A stretch of 39,684 nt of DNA from Saccoglossus kowalevskii. Taxonomy: Eukaryota > Hemichordata > Enteropneusta > Harrimaniidae. The notes below the pieces were generated by a model. The model was not told the origin of the DNA and ran no database searches. It saw only the letters and a program-made list of their open reading frames with translations. Made by a program: the position numbers and the translations under genes. Shown here one piece after another: positions 1-12,900 of the stretch (positions within the stretch are counted from its first letter, which is position 1; every line of letters begins with the position of its first letter). The DNA lies in the NCBI RefSeq assembly GCF_000003605.2, contig NW_003106600.1, forward strand, positions 352,567 through 392,250, in the 5' to 3' direction.

Positions 1-925
1 CCCATCCATTGAACCCACTAAGATTGAAGCTGAACAGAAGTCTCAAACAGAGGCTAAACCTTCTGTAGAAGCAGTGGAAAGTGAATCTCCAAAGGAACCA
101 CCTGCACAACCAGATGAAGGTGATTCTGAATCTGAGAAAGAACCAGAAGATGTTCCACCCATTGAACTTCCTGATATTGAAGCTGAACAACCTGATGCAC
201 CAGATGAGGGCAGATCTGTGAAAGAACTAGAAAATGTTCCATTCATTGAACCCACTGAGATCAAACCTGAACAGCAGCTTGAAACAGAGGTTGAACCTCC
301 TGTACCAGTGGAAGGTGAATCTCCAAAAGAACCAGAAGATGTTCCATTCATTGAGCCTACTAAGATTGAAGCTGAACTGCAGCCTGAAACAGAAGTTGAG
401 CCTTCTGCCAAACAAGTGGAAGGTGAATCTCCAAAAGAACCTGAAGATATTCCAACTGAGATGGTAGCTGAACATCAGCCTGAACCTTCTGTAGAACCAG
501 GAATCCAGTTGGAACCAACTGGGATAGATACTCAACCTGAATTTGAATTTAATGATTCTAAAACATTGGAAGAATCTCATGAAAAGGAAGAAGTTCTGAA
601 TGTTCAAATGGCAGTTGTCTCTGTTGAAGCAGCACAGACACCAATCGTCATGGAAGAATCAAGACCAGTAACAGAAGTTGAAGCAGATAGGTCAGATATA
701 GAATTGGGTGTTGTGGAAGCTGAAGAAGCCACAGAGTTGACAGGAAGCAGCCTTTCTGAATGTATAGAACCAGAGAGCGTAATAAATGATCATGAGGGTG
801 GGGGTAAATTTGAAATAGAATTAGGTCAAAACGATGAGGTTGACTTGTCTAAAATTGAGGGAGAGATATCAATAGTTGATCAGGCTGCAGAATTTGCAGA
901 AAGTACTGAAGGTGGTGTATGTGAG
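1..925 (+). CDS. Exon 1 of window (5'-partial), Glu/Pro repeat exon
   Basis: Open from base 2 with no stop, ending at GAG before the donor GTAAAG at 926. Phase 0. It encodes 308 residues. The first 150 contain about four degenerate units of roughly 36 residues built on [18 protein letters not shown] and [11 protein letters not shown]. The rest is acidic and non-repetitive (for example [14 protein letters not shown]). The exon clearly continues upstream of the window, so its true start is unknown. In-frame GTG/ATG codons here are internal, not starts. Confidence 0.85.
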
Positions 926-3900
926 GTAAAGTACACATTTCACATGTGTGTTCATGATGATTTGAATAATTTTGCTATTTTCTTGCAGATGAGTATGCAT
1001 GGCTGGGAATGAAACATGATTTTTTGCGTACATGCTTTCAAATACTATTGTAATTGTTTCCCTTTCAGGAACAAGCTGTAAATTCCTACCATGTCTAACT
1101 CCCATGCTTGTTTGTTAATAACCCTTTGAATGCAAGATATTTTTCATGCTCAAAATTGAGTTATTGTTTTAAGGTTTTTCAACCTTCCATTGTTGGGAGA
1201 TACAGACTGCACAAAATCGCTCAAAAGCACTTGAAGGTTTAAAATTGCAGTTGTTTTTTTCTCATCCCATTCTCAATGACAAAGCATGGATTTTTCTCAT
1301 AAAATGTGCTTTTGATACTAATCACATTTGATTTAACATATCTTTGCATCATTTGTTACATACATAAATTGTTCCATATGTCTAATTAACTTTTTCTCCT
1401 GTGGCAGCCCTCTGATGATACTGATATTCCTGTTTATGATGCCGACCCAGAGGTAACAGCAACACCCACAAATATTCCCTGGATGCAAATCCCGCTTTTG
1501 ATTTTGTTGCATTGCTAATTTTGTTGTTTCTTACTTACAGGAAAAATGCACAACTGCAAAGATTTTGTTGCACCTATGTTTCCGCTATGTCCCAAAAAAA
1601 TGTTTGTTTTTAATTTACTTTCAAGATTTTACTAAACAGATATTCCTGATAAATCAACTTAGATTGATGAAAATCCCATTAGCTCTTCTTCCTGAATGTG
1701 CATGGATGTTTTTGCTCACAGAATAGCTATGAAATGAATTCCCTTTTGTGTGATTTGAGGGGTGGTCTGGTCTTGTATACATTTAGAAATGTCACAATTG
1801 CTCAATTTTACTTTGAGATGCTTAACAAATTAGTTTAGTTTTACAACTCACTTCTTTATATTTGTCAGTTATTATTGTTTCCAACATGTACAAAATGCTT
1901 TTGAATTGAAATGGTACATCTTGGGAGAGAAATGTTGCATGATTTTTTTCTGAATTTGTATCTTCTCTATATCACCTGAAATATTTCTTTTCCTTGATAC
2001 AACTGTTATTCAGGTTGTTTGTCCTGAGCATGTTCATATTGATGGAACCACCAGTCAAGCATCATCTCAGGTATCAATGTGTATCTCAACTCAGCATGAA
2101 TCTTCATTTGAGATCTTCTACAATCTGATATATATCCATTATATTTTTTTCAATTCTGAATGAAATAATTTACATGAGTATGCATGTGTAAGATCATTTT
2201 ACATGCATGCTGTCAGACACAGTCACATATCCACATATTGATATAGTATTCTTGTTTCCACATGGTCCCCAAGTCATCATCCTCTTTTTTTTCCCTTGGC
2301 TTAAATTTCAGTTCAGACATTTTCCCACATTCTATTTCTTACACTTTCTGCTTACTTGACCATTTATTCACACTTCTTGTAAGAGTAAGATAATTATGGT
2401 TCACAGGCTTCGCGGCATCTCCCATTTATAACTTGTGAGATATGCGAGAAGCTTGAGAGGCAAATTAAGGTAATGTTCTAGAATATGGCTAGCCAGAGTG
2501 AACCCTTACAAACCCTGTAATTGTGTGAAACTTATTTTACATTAGATTTTAAATAACTCATTGTCACAGGACATTTTCCAATTCAACCCCCCCCCCCAAT
2601 TTAACATTTAATCTTCATCCTCAAAATAAGGATTACACTTTTATTTATAGCATTAAGATATATATCCCTGCATTGATTGTTGCATTAAGTGTATGCATAT
2701 GATATATGCATAATATTATCAAGATAAAAATGACATTGATATGTAATGCATCCACATCCTTTCATGCATCACTCAAAAAGTAACCATTTACTCTTTAGAT
2801 AATAATTCTCATATATCACCATTATGCAGACGTAAACTTTTAAGTATTAGTCAGGTACATTAAATTATATTTAACTTGTTCAGTATTAGTGCAATGTAAT
2901 CAGGATTGTGCGTGGACTATTTAATTTCGGAGAATTGGGAGCTTGGAGAGAAAAAAAACAATGTACATGATAAGAACAATATTAATATAACATACCTATT
3001 CTGAGCGTCATCTCCCATAAATGAAATTGTCCAATCACACTTTCTTTGTTACACTGCAGCTGTGTTTTTTTTCTCATGCTGAACTTCTACTAGATTTTGT
3101 ATAATGTATGGTTATGCAAGATTATCATTGTTTACAAACTAACAAGTGCTTGGGCTCTTTACTCTATGCTTGTGAAGCATTTCTCTGCTTGATTGAAAAC
3201 TATCTGTCGACTAGTGGTATGGTTGTAAGTGGAAATGCAAGGAAAATTGTTGTGATGTTTGTATTGTATATTAAGTATATAAATTATATGCAAGATTGTG
3301 ATAAGAGTTTGAAATTGCATTGTGTGGTTAAGAATTGTAGTTTTCAATGGAATATTCAATGCAGGTTTGGAAGATGCATGTAGCATATTCTTGAATTCCT
3401 AGATCATTCAAGAACTAATTTATTCCAGGAATAATTGTTAATTTTGTTTTGTACATGTTTATTCACTCGTATCACCAGGGTCTGTTGGATGAATTGGTAA
3501 AGGAGTTGGACATTGATATGTCAGTTAAGCAGGATCAACCATTTGAATCAGAGGAACCGGTGATAGAGTCAGATGCACTGGTGATAGAGTCAGTGCCTCA
3601 AGAAGCATCACCAGAACCTGTAGAGGTACATCTAAATTGTGATGTTATTAGCTAACATACTAAAAGATTCTAATACAATGCTTCAGTTGTAGGATTGCTG
3701 TACTAATATTGGTGCATTGCTGATTTAGAATGCTAGATTTAATCTAAAATTAAATATAAAGTAAGAATTCCAGCCAGTTATCCGTTTTCCATTGGGGCTG
3801 GTGAGCAGATCCTCTGATGCTCTAACTAGTTTTGTACAATCTTGTCTTGTCATGTTCATACCTCATTATGAACAAGTAATTAATTATCTTTGGCTATTTA

Positions 3901-6900
3901 TATATGTATGTTGCAGCTAAGGAGTGTCAGTTCATCAACCAATGAATCCAATTTTAGTGTGAAAATACTAGCACATCTTAGATCACGCATTTTTAAGCAA
4001 ATTGAATTATATTCACAATGAATTGAACTCCTCCTTAACTATGAAAGCCTGTCATGTATAAATTGGTAATTTAATTTTGACTGCTTCTTGTATTCTCCTC
4101 AATTCATGGCACATGGATCTTCTAGATTACACTCAACATTCTTGTCTTATATTATAGATGCTGAAGTTGCTTTCCATAAGCCTCATCTTTCCTCTAGAAA
4201 TACTATTATAATAATAATAACCTTTTCAGATATAAACAAAGCTAATACATTTATTTAAGCTTTCATGTTAATGGGGTACATTCACTCATATTACCTATCA
4301 GGACAAGATAGATGTACCAGTTGATGAAGAGCTGCTAATTGAACAGGAGCAACCATTAGCTGCAGAGGCTCCGGTGACAGAGTCAGAGGCTCCGGTGACA
4401 GAGTCAGAGGCTCCGGTGACAGAGTCAGAGGCTCCGGTGACAGAGTCAGAGGCTCCGGTGACAGAGTCAGAGGCTCCGGTGACAGAGTCAGAGGCTCCGG
4501 TGACAGAGTCAGAGGCCAAAGAAGTATCACCAGAACCTGTAGAGGTACATCTACATTGTGATGTTATCAGCTAACATACTAAAAGATTCTAATACAATGC
4601 TTTAATTGTAGGATTGCTGTACTAATAGTGTTGTGTTGCTGATTTAGTATGCTAGATTGAATCTAAAATTAGGTATAAAATACTAATTTTAGACAGTTAT
4701 GTCTGTTTTTTATTAGAGATTAGTGAGTGGTTCTTGTGATGCACTGCACACTGTTCACATCTCATAATTAACATGTTATTATCTCAGGCCACATTTTGTA
4801 TACATATCATGCAGCTAGTGAGTGTCAGTTCATCACTTAGTGAATCTAAAATTGTGAAAATCTATTGAATTTTTGCTTTTTCTAAGAAACTTGCGGTGTG
4901 TTCACAATGAATTTACCTCCTTCATTAAGCATGACAGTCTCACATGTTTAAAATGACAATCGTTTTATATACGTGTACATTCACTCGTATTACCTATCAG
5001 GACAAGATAGATGATGTACCAGTTGATGAAGAGCTGCAAATTGAGCAGGAACAGCCATTAGTTGCAGAAGAACCGGTGATAGAGTCAGAGGCTCCAGTTA
5101 TAGAGTCAGAGGCTCCAGTTATAGAGTCAGAGGCTCCAGTTATAGAGTCAGAGGCTCCAGTTATAGAGTCAGAGCCTAGAGAAGTATCACCAGAACCTGT
5201 AGAGGTACATCTACATTGTGATGTTATCAGCTAACATACTAAAAGATTCTAATACAATGCTTTAATTGTAGGATTGCTGTACTAATAGTGTTGTGTTGCT
5301 GATTTAGTATGCTAGATTAGCTTTAGTTGAATCTTATCTGAATCTGATGTATCTATAATACATATTCCTTTGCAATTACCCATCCAATTCATTCAGGAAA
5401 TCACTTATCTCCTATATTGTGTGTAGCACATCAGACTCACTGTTTATAACTCAACTTTTTGTGGTCCAATAGATAGTGTATTGCACTGTTAACCAGATTT
5501 ACTGCTTTTCTGTCAGAGTTTCAGATATACTGCTGCACATCTCACCTGAACTGAAAAATTCATAACATAGCAAAAAATTCACTAACAAAACAACTTAAAT
5601 CTTGCAGGACATGCAGCTATATATAGCAGATTTATTCTCAAATAATTCTCTAATAGTAGCACAACTTCTTATTTGTGGTGTTATCAGCACAAATGTATAT
5701 ATATATGCCAATAAAACAACTGAATTTGTTTATGGCATTATGTTTTGTACTTCTTACTCAGACTGTATTTATTGTTCTATTCCTATGACAGGAACCAAGA
5801 GAAGAATCAGAAGAGGAGGTGGTTGAGGTATCTTTCCTCTTTCATATCATCTACCTACTTACACTTCAATATTTAACATTTCTTCAATCACAAGTATACC
5901 TGTTTATTGTGAATGTGTTTTCATTTTATCGATTCCAAAATGAAATCATGCTTTATAAATTATTCATCTCAGTGAACAACCAGTTTCATTGACATCGCTT
6001 GTTAAATGTCCATACATTACTTCCATAGGAACAACAGGAAGAAGAACAGGTACAATCGCATGTCACTGAAGTTACATCTGAGGTATGGTGTTCATAAACA
6101 TTGATCATATCGTTGTTAACCTTTGTTACCCTTAATTGTTTTCATATGCCTTGTTTCCATGTATTTTGTGTCCTTATCCACTTCACAGGAATGCAATGCT
6201 GAGTCTACTGAGCCAGAACTAGTAGCACTTGAGGTATGCTTTGTTAAACATGTTTCATTTCATATATGAAACATGCTAGTCAGTTGAACTTGATGCATAG
6301 TTTCTGCATGACCTTGTTTGTGATGTCTTGTTCTTATTCATAATAATTGTATTGATTCTCACATACTTAACTTCATTCTTCAACCCTTATGTATTATGTA
6401 TTAAATGCACAGACACAGGTTGAAGATGATGACACAGAGCCGCCTGTAGAAAGACCTCCTTCACCCGAGCCTGCTGAGGAACCTGAAATAATTGAGCCTC
6501 AAGAATTAAAACACACTAAAGTGGAGGAAAAGACTGAACCTGAAATTACAGAAGTTCAATTGGATGAAGTGCCTAAACATGAACAAAGTGAAACTTTTGT
6601 TGAAAGGACTGTGATAACTACTATAACTGATTCAAGATCAGAAACTGTTCTTAGTGCACCTGTGATTGAAATTGACAAGGCATCTGATAATGTATTATCT
6701 GAAGAAGAAAAAGACAAGGTTTCTGTGACAAAAGAACTTGATGATGTATCTCGTGTTGAACTTGTTGATACTGGGCGAGACTCTATATCCTCTGAAGAGG
6801 ATGTTTCTGTTGAAGATTCTCCTGATCTGCCAGCTGTGCATTTAGCATCTGATGATCAAATGGTTGAGGATATTTCAGAAGAAACCAAGGCAACTGAAAT

Positions 6901-9900
6901 CCTTCAAATGGATGGGCCTGTAGAAGTTGATGATCATTATTTTGAAAAAGAAGAGGAAGAATTAGAACCGGAAATTGCAATGGAATATGTGGCACCAACT
7001 GAAGCTGCTGTTCCTGGGTATAGTGAGCCAGAGGCTCCTACAGAAGAGGAAGCTGCAATTGAATCACCGGTAACTGAGCCAGTTGCTGAATCAACGATCA
7101 CCATAGAAGCAGTAGAAGCAGCTGTTCCTGAACCTATGGAACCTGAAGGACTTACAGAAGAAGAGACTGCAATTGAGCAGCCATGTGAAGAATATGTAAT
7201 GCAGCCAGAACACATCATTGTTACTGAAGCAACTGCGCCAGGGCGTGCCGAAGAACCAGAAACACCAACAATAGAAGAAGCTGCTATTGAGGAACCAGTT
7301 TCTGAGCCAAGAACAGACCAAGCACCCAGGCAGCTGAATATTCCTCTTGAGGAAGAGACTACAGTTGAACCAGTAGAAATTGTTACTGAAGCAAGTTACG
7401 AGGAATATGAAATAAATCCTGTTGAGGTATTACATGAACCTGGGGAGCCTATGATCATCACAGATAAAGATGAGGCAGCAGAAACATTATCTGATGAAAA
7501 TGCATTTGAACTTGTACAAGAAGTGTCTGACGATTCTGTTGTGACAGTTGAGTCTGTTGAGGATACTACACCTGTTGCACCTGAATCAGAATCTCCAAGT
7601 GAGAAGAAGGTTACTACTGAATCATCATTCACAGATTTTCAGAATGATGGAGAGTTTCCAGTTGAACCAACCATTGTCATTAAAACATCAGATCTTGTTG
7701 AGGCTTCTGTCCCACAGCCAACAGAAGAGCCAGAAGAACCTACAGAAGAAGAAGTTGCTATTCCTGAGCCCAAAAAAGAGCCTGCAGTTTATGCTGAACC
7801 CCTAATTTCTGCAGAAACTATTGCAGTTGAAGCATCGGTGCCAGAACCCTCAGATGAACCTGAATCTCCAACTGTAGAAGAAGTTGATGTTGAACCACCC
7901 AGATCAGAGCTTCAGACGGAAGAAGAGGTTGCCGTTGAACCTATTATTGCCTGTGAAACTGTGGATTTTGTTGAAGCTTCTGTTCCTCAACCAACGGAAG
8001 AACCAGAAGAACCCACAGAAGAAAAAGTTGCTATTCCTGAGCCTAAAAAAGAACATGGAGTTTATGCTGAACCCCTAATTTCTGTAGAGACTATAGGAAT
8101 TGTTGAAGCATCGGTGCCAGAACCCTCAGATGAACCGGAATCTCCAACTGTAGTAGAGGCTGATGTTGAACCACCCATATCAGAGCCTCAGTTGGAAGAA
8201 GAGGTTGCAGCTGAACCTATTATTGCCTGTGAAACTGTGGATTTTGTTGAAGCTTCTGTTCCTCAACCAACGGAAGAACCAGAAGAACCCACAGAAGAAG
8301 AAGTTGCTATTCCTGAGCCTAAAAAAGAACATGGAGTTTATGCTGAACCCCTAATTTCTGTAGAGACCATGGAATTGTTGAAGCTTCAGTGCCAGAACCT
8401 CAGATGAACCAGAATCTCCAACTGTAGAAGAGGCTGATGTTGAACCGCCCATATCAGAGCCTCAGATGAAAGCAGAGGTTGCCATTGAACCTATTATTGC
8501 CTGTGAAACTGTGGATTTTGTAAAAGCTTCTGTTCCTCAACCAACGGAAGAACCAGAAGAACCCACAGAAGAAGAAGTTGCTATTGCTGAGCCTAAAAAA
8601 GAACATGGGGTTTATGCTGAACCCCTAATATCTGCAGAAACTATTGCAGTTTTTGAAGCATCAGTGCCAGAACCCTCAGATGAACCAGAATCTCCAACTG
8701 TAGAAGAAGAACATATAGCAGAGCCACAGACTGTAGAAGAGAATTTAGATGAGCCAACTCGGACGGTTAATATTTTAGAAGCATCAGCTCCAGGTCCATC
8801 AGATGAACCAGAAGAACCTACGGAAGAAGAGGCTATAATCGAACAGCCGATAGAATCAGAATTTGGATTTGAGATGAAGGCAGAACCTGTTGCTGATTTT
8901 GATGAAGAATCAAAACAAGTTAGTATGGATGTTATTGATGGGAGGACACCAACAGCTTCAGCTGAACCAAATGAACTCTCAGAAGAAGAAGCTGGAATTG
9001 AAGAGCCTGTTGGTGAAGGTGTGGATGAAGTTGAGGGTGCCGGGCCTTCAAAACCATTTGAAGTGGATGAAGAACAAGATATGCAATCAAGTGGAGGTAT
9101 ACATACAACAGAGGAGGAGGCTGAAGAGCAGTGCCAGACTGATGTCCCTAATGAAGATGTTCCAGAGGTACTTGCACTTGACTGTAGTATCGGATTTATT
9201 TAAATCGTCATTTTTTGTCTAGGTCTCTTCAAAACAGTTTACTGACTGTTCTAATTTCACTGCATAATTTCAGGATTCTGTGGATGAAACTCAAGATGAT
9301 GATGACAATGAAGTTCCTCCTGCTGAGGTACACTAGGCAATAATGCACCAATTTGCTACAAATAATGCAAATCCTAGCAAACTGCATGTTGTGGATGGCT
9401 ATTTTATATTCCCTGTTGTCTGTCCTCTGTTGCTTTGTAGATTGTTTAACTGAGTTTATGCAGTATTTCTCCTTTGATATTTCCTCATGCCTTTAAAATC
9501 ATTAGGTTAAATGAATGCTAACAAATTATTCTGTACCTTGTATGTTTTCCAGCCTGCTCATATTGATATGAGTATATTAATATAAACCATGCATGTTAAA
9601 AAAGCTTATATATGCTTGCTGCTCTCCAATATTGACTATGATTAACGCTTCCTTTGCCTCACTTCCTTGCAGGTCCATGATTCCGAAATAACAGAACATT
9701 ATGAAGAGGTAGTTTCACAATCTTTCAAAATCAAATGCAAACTCTTTCTGAATTTTGTTCAATTTTAAATTCACCAGTGGTTAAGTAATTACTATAACCA
9801 CACTCTTAGTCTAACCTAAGCTGTATTTTCTTGTAGGAATCTAAAGAAACAATTTTTAAAGAAGAAATCCAATATCAACAGCAAATTCATATTTATTCTG

Positions 9901-12900
9901 AGGAAGGGCGAGAGGTCAGGATTTGGATCTTATGTGGAAAAAAACTTGGTTATTTTTGTTCTATGTTTCAGATACAAGATATTAGTGCTCTGGCTGTTAA
10001 AAAAATTGCTGCTTTTGTGATATTCAGCGACTGCATATATGTTTGTTTTTTAATAGATAACCATCATTAGTCAGTTTTATTTGTTGATATATAATTTCTT
10101 TTTTTTGTCTCAAATGACTAGTCTCGCACTGCAATTGCTTATCATCGTTCTTTTTTAAATTGTTTTATTTTCAGGTTATTTTAGCAAAAAAAAGATTTAT
10201 TTTTTAAAAGTGGCAAACTACCTCTTGATATTTCCCTCTGAGAAGAGCCCACCTGCATGCTTGTTGACCGTGTTGCAAAAGTGCTTGTACTGCTTTTGCA
10301 AAATTCACTTCCTTCAATACTCTGTATTGACTGAACTGTGTTATCTGTTGTGTATATGTTTTATGTAGTCTTTTTGTATCTTCCTCTTTATATTTCTGTT
10401 TATCTTCCTTTTTTCCTTGAGTATGAATGAGATGAAATGTTTTCCTGATTATTATCTTTGTTGTTTACTCTATCCTGCACTGTGGTTGTTTCCTTGGAAA
10501 CCAGTGCTGTACATTACATGTGATCATTGAATGTTTTTGTTTGTGTGACATTGCACAGAAATGTGCCTTATCAAATATTGCTGGCACTTATTTCTATACA
10601 TGTCATGTTTCTGTGCAAAAAAGCTGGACGATTGCTATTATATTATTATGACCAATTTCTCACATATATTGGCTTAAAAACTATTCAGCAGCAAGCTGGT
10701 GTTTTTGACTTGAACTTTGTGTGAAAGTCTGTCACTATACTTTTCTGATTGGTTGTATATTGTGAATATTTCGTATCTGTCACTTAAACCGATAAGAATA
10801 CCACATGAATTTATTTATGAAGATGCATTTATACCCCCTAAGTTTGGTTAAATAATAAAAATCAATTCTTGTACAGTGGTTTTTGTTTCAATTTTCACTG
10901 CAAAGAGCAGAGTGTAAATACATTAAGAGTATAAAACAAGCTGTTTTGTACATTGATGCGTTATGACATAGTTGATTTGTATCATTTTTAAACTGAAAAT
11001 CAGCCTACATTATATGAATGTTACATATGGGAGAGCAGAAAATTTAAAAACCACTGTATAAAAATGGAATGTCTTGGTTTCCATGACAAAATCTATTATT
11101 ACCTTTGATGTGACAATACCAGATTCTTAGCGAATTAAATAACGCTCAATTTCATAATGTGTACTGAGAATTTTTTTGTTTCATCATCATTGTTACTTTC
11201 AACTGAACAGACTGAGGAAAAAGATTTTGTCAAGACTTCAGAGTCATTTGAAGATGATAATGATGCTACCCCAAAAGATGCAACGCCTGAAAATGTGGAT
11301 ACTTTGGCAGAAGTGATGAATGAGATGATTTTCGATGGTATGTTGAGAATTTGTTTCCTACCTACACATGTAATCGTATTTATCATATTTGTTACCGTAA
11401 AATTTCTAATTGAAGCCGCGGATTTAATTAAAATTCATTTTTTCAATGGACAAATTCAGATGTGTGAAGTCTTGGTGCGGCTTTAATTAGAGCATTCACT
11501 TCGGTAACAGTGGGAAATTTTTTCAAAAAACAAAGGCCAGAAGGGATAATGAGATGCTAATGAGATGCACAACACTTGATTGCAACTTTGTTGCGATTCT
11601 AAGCACACTTTCAGATTTTTACAAACAGACAAACTTGTACACAAACGAAATTTCATACTGTATAACATACTGCACTATAAATATTATCTACAAGTAGATT
11701 TGTATGCATTTGCAGATTACGGTACTGTATACTACAATCTCTTGAATAGACTAATTCGTTAGCACCGGTATAGGTTACAACTGAGAGACAGCCGTTGACA
11801 CAGTCGATTGCGTTTGACTACTGGCATGTTCAACTTCCGGCAGAGTGACTATACATTCCATATTAAATTTAGACATCGGGGAAAATAAAATAAAAAAAAT
11901 CAATCAAAAAAAAATGTTCGCATGATAACAAAAAAATACTCAGTATATTATTTAATGTAATATATATTTATTTTCTTATTTTTTTTATAACGAAAAGTAT
12001 ATTCTAAAAGAAGTAAAAACAAAAACCAATGCATTCTTAGCAAATGATCACGGTAACGGTCATCCTGCGTTTCACACAAGTGAATAACTTACTTTTTTTC
12101 GAAGTGTTACAATTAGTGATTGCAATAACGTACAGAAAATAAATTTGTTGAATTGTTGTGAAAATTCAAATTACTAACTACTTGCAGCGACATTGTGGTA
12201 AGCGAAACCCGGAAGAGATTTACTGTTGTTGTCGTGCAATCGTTTGGCTTTGATTTTGGTGGGAAAACGGCATGTTTTGTTTTTTAAATCAAGAAATTAG
12301 TTGTTTTAGAAAGATAAGCTGAGCATTGAAGAAGAATTTAACACTTTTGATGATAATAACAGCTCATTGTCGAAACGCGCAGTTTACCCATTCACGCTAC
12401 ACACAAAAAACCTGTACTCTGAAATAAGCATCAATGACTACGGAGAACCTAAATTAGACTCTAATCTAAGCGTCAGGAATCATTGAAATGTTCGAAAAAT
12501 TATGCCTTAATTTAAAATTAAATGTATATCTTTTTCTGAAATATGTGGTGGCTGTTTGGTTTGTGAAAGTTTGGGGTGCGGCTTATATTGCAGGCTTTTT
12601 CCTGGGATCCAAACTTGTCAATTTCAACATGAAATAATGTCTCAAGTTAGGGGTGCGGCTTCTATTAAAACTGCGGCCTTATTAAAGCTGCGGCCTCAAA
12701 TATGATTTTTACGGTAGTATCACATATGCTAATGTAAATGACAGGTATGTCTATGGTCATAATTAGTAATATTTGAATAGTCCAGTACAATAAGTGCAAT
12801 TTCTGGCTTAAGTACACTTCTGTCAGTGATGTCTGTATTGTTTTTTTAACATTACTGGCAAACCACAACAATTTAAACATCGTTAGACTTTATTCAAAGT

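Larger units (their letters stand above)
4545..5323. repeat. Tandem exon-intron duplication (introns after exons 5, 6 and 7)
   Basis: The first roughly 113 bases of the introns after exon 6 (from 4545) and exon 7 (from 5205) appear identical, up to the shared GCTAGATT. The intron after exon 5 (3626 on) matches with scattered changes. Homology between the exon 5 and exon 6 introns extends further, including GAGTGTCAGTTCATCA near 3924 and 4815. Unit spacing is 823 then 699 bases. Confidence 0.88.

Noticed and set aside
1541..1600. Possible exon after CTTACAG at 1534-1540
   Set aside because: The acceptor is good, but no GAG/GT-type donor follows before the frame becomes implausible.
4291..4530. 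Minus-strand open frames over the EAPVTES array
   Set aside because: Shadows of a coding repeat whose unit length is divisible by three; the plus-strand exon has splice sites and homologous partners.
5602..5826. Open frame starting after CTTGCAG at 5601, ending over micro-exon 8
   Set aside because: No donor in a usable phase, hydrophobic composition unlike the gene, and it reads micro-exon 8 in the wrong frame.
6783..7632. Several minus-strand and alternate-frame open stretches inside the large exon
   Set aside because: Mirror images of the Glu/Pro codon repeats (GAA and CCA give few stops in other frames).
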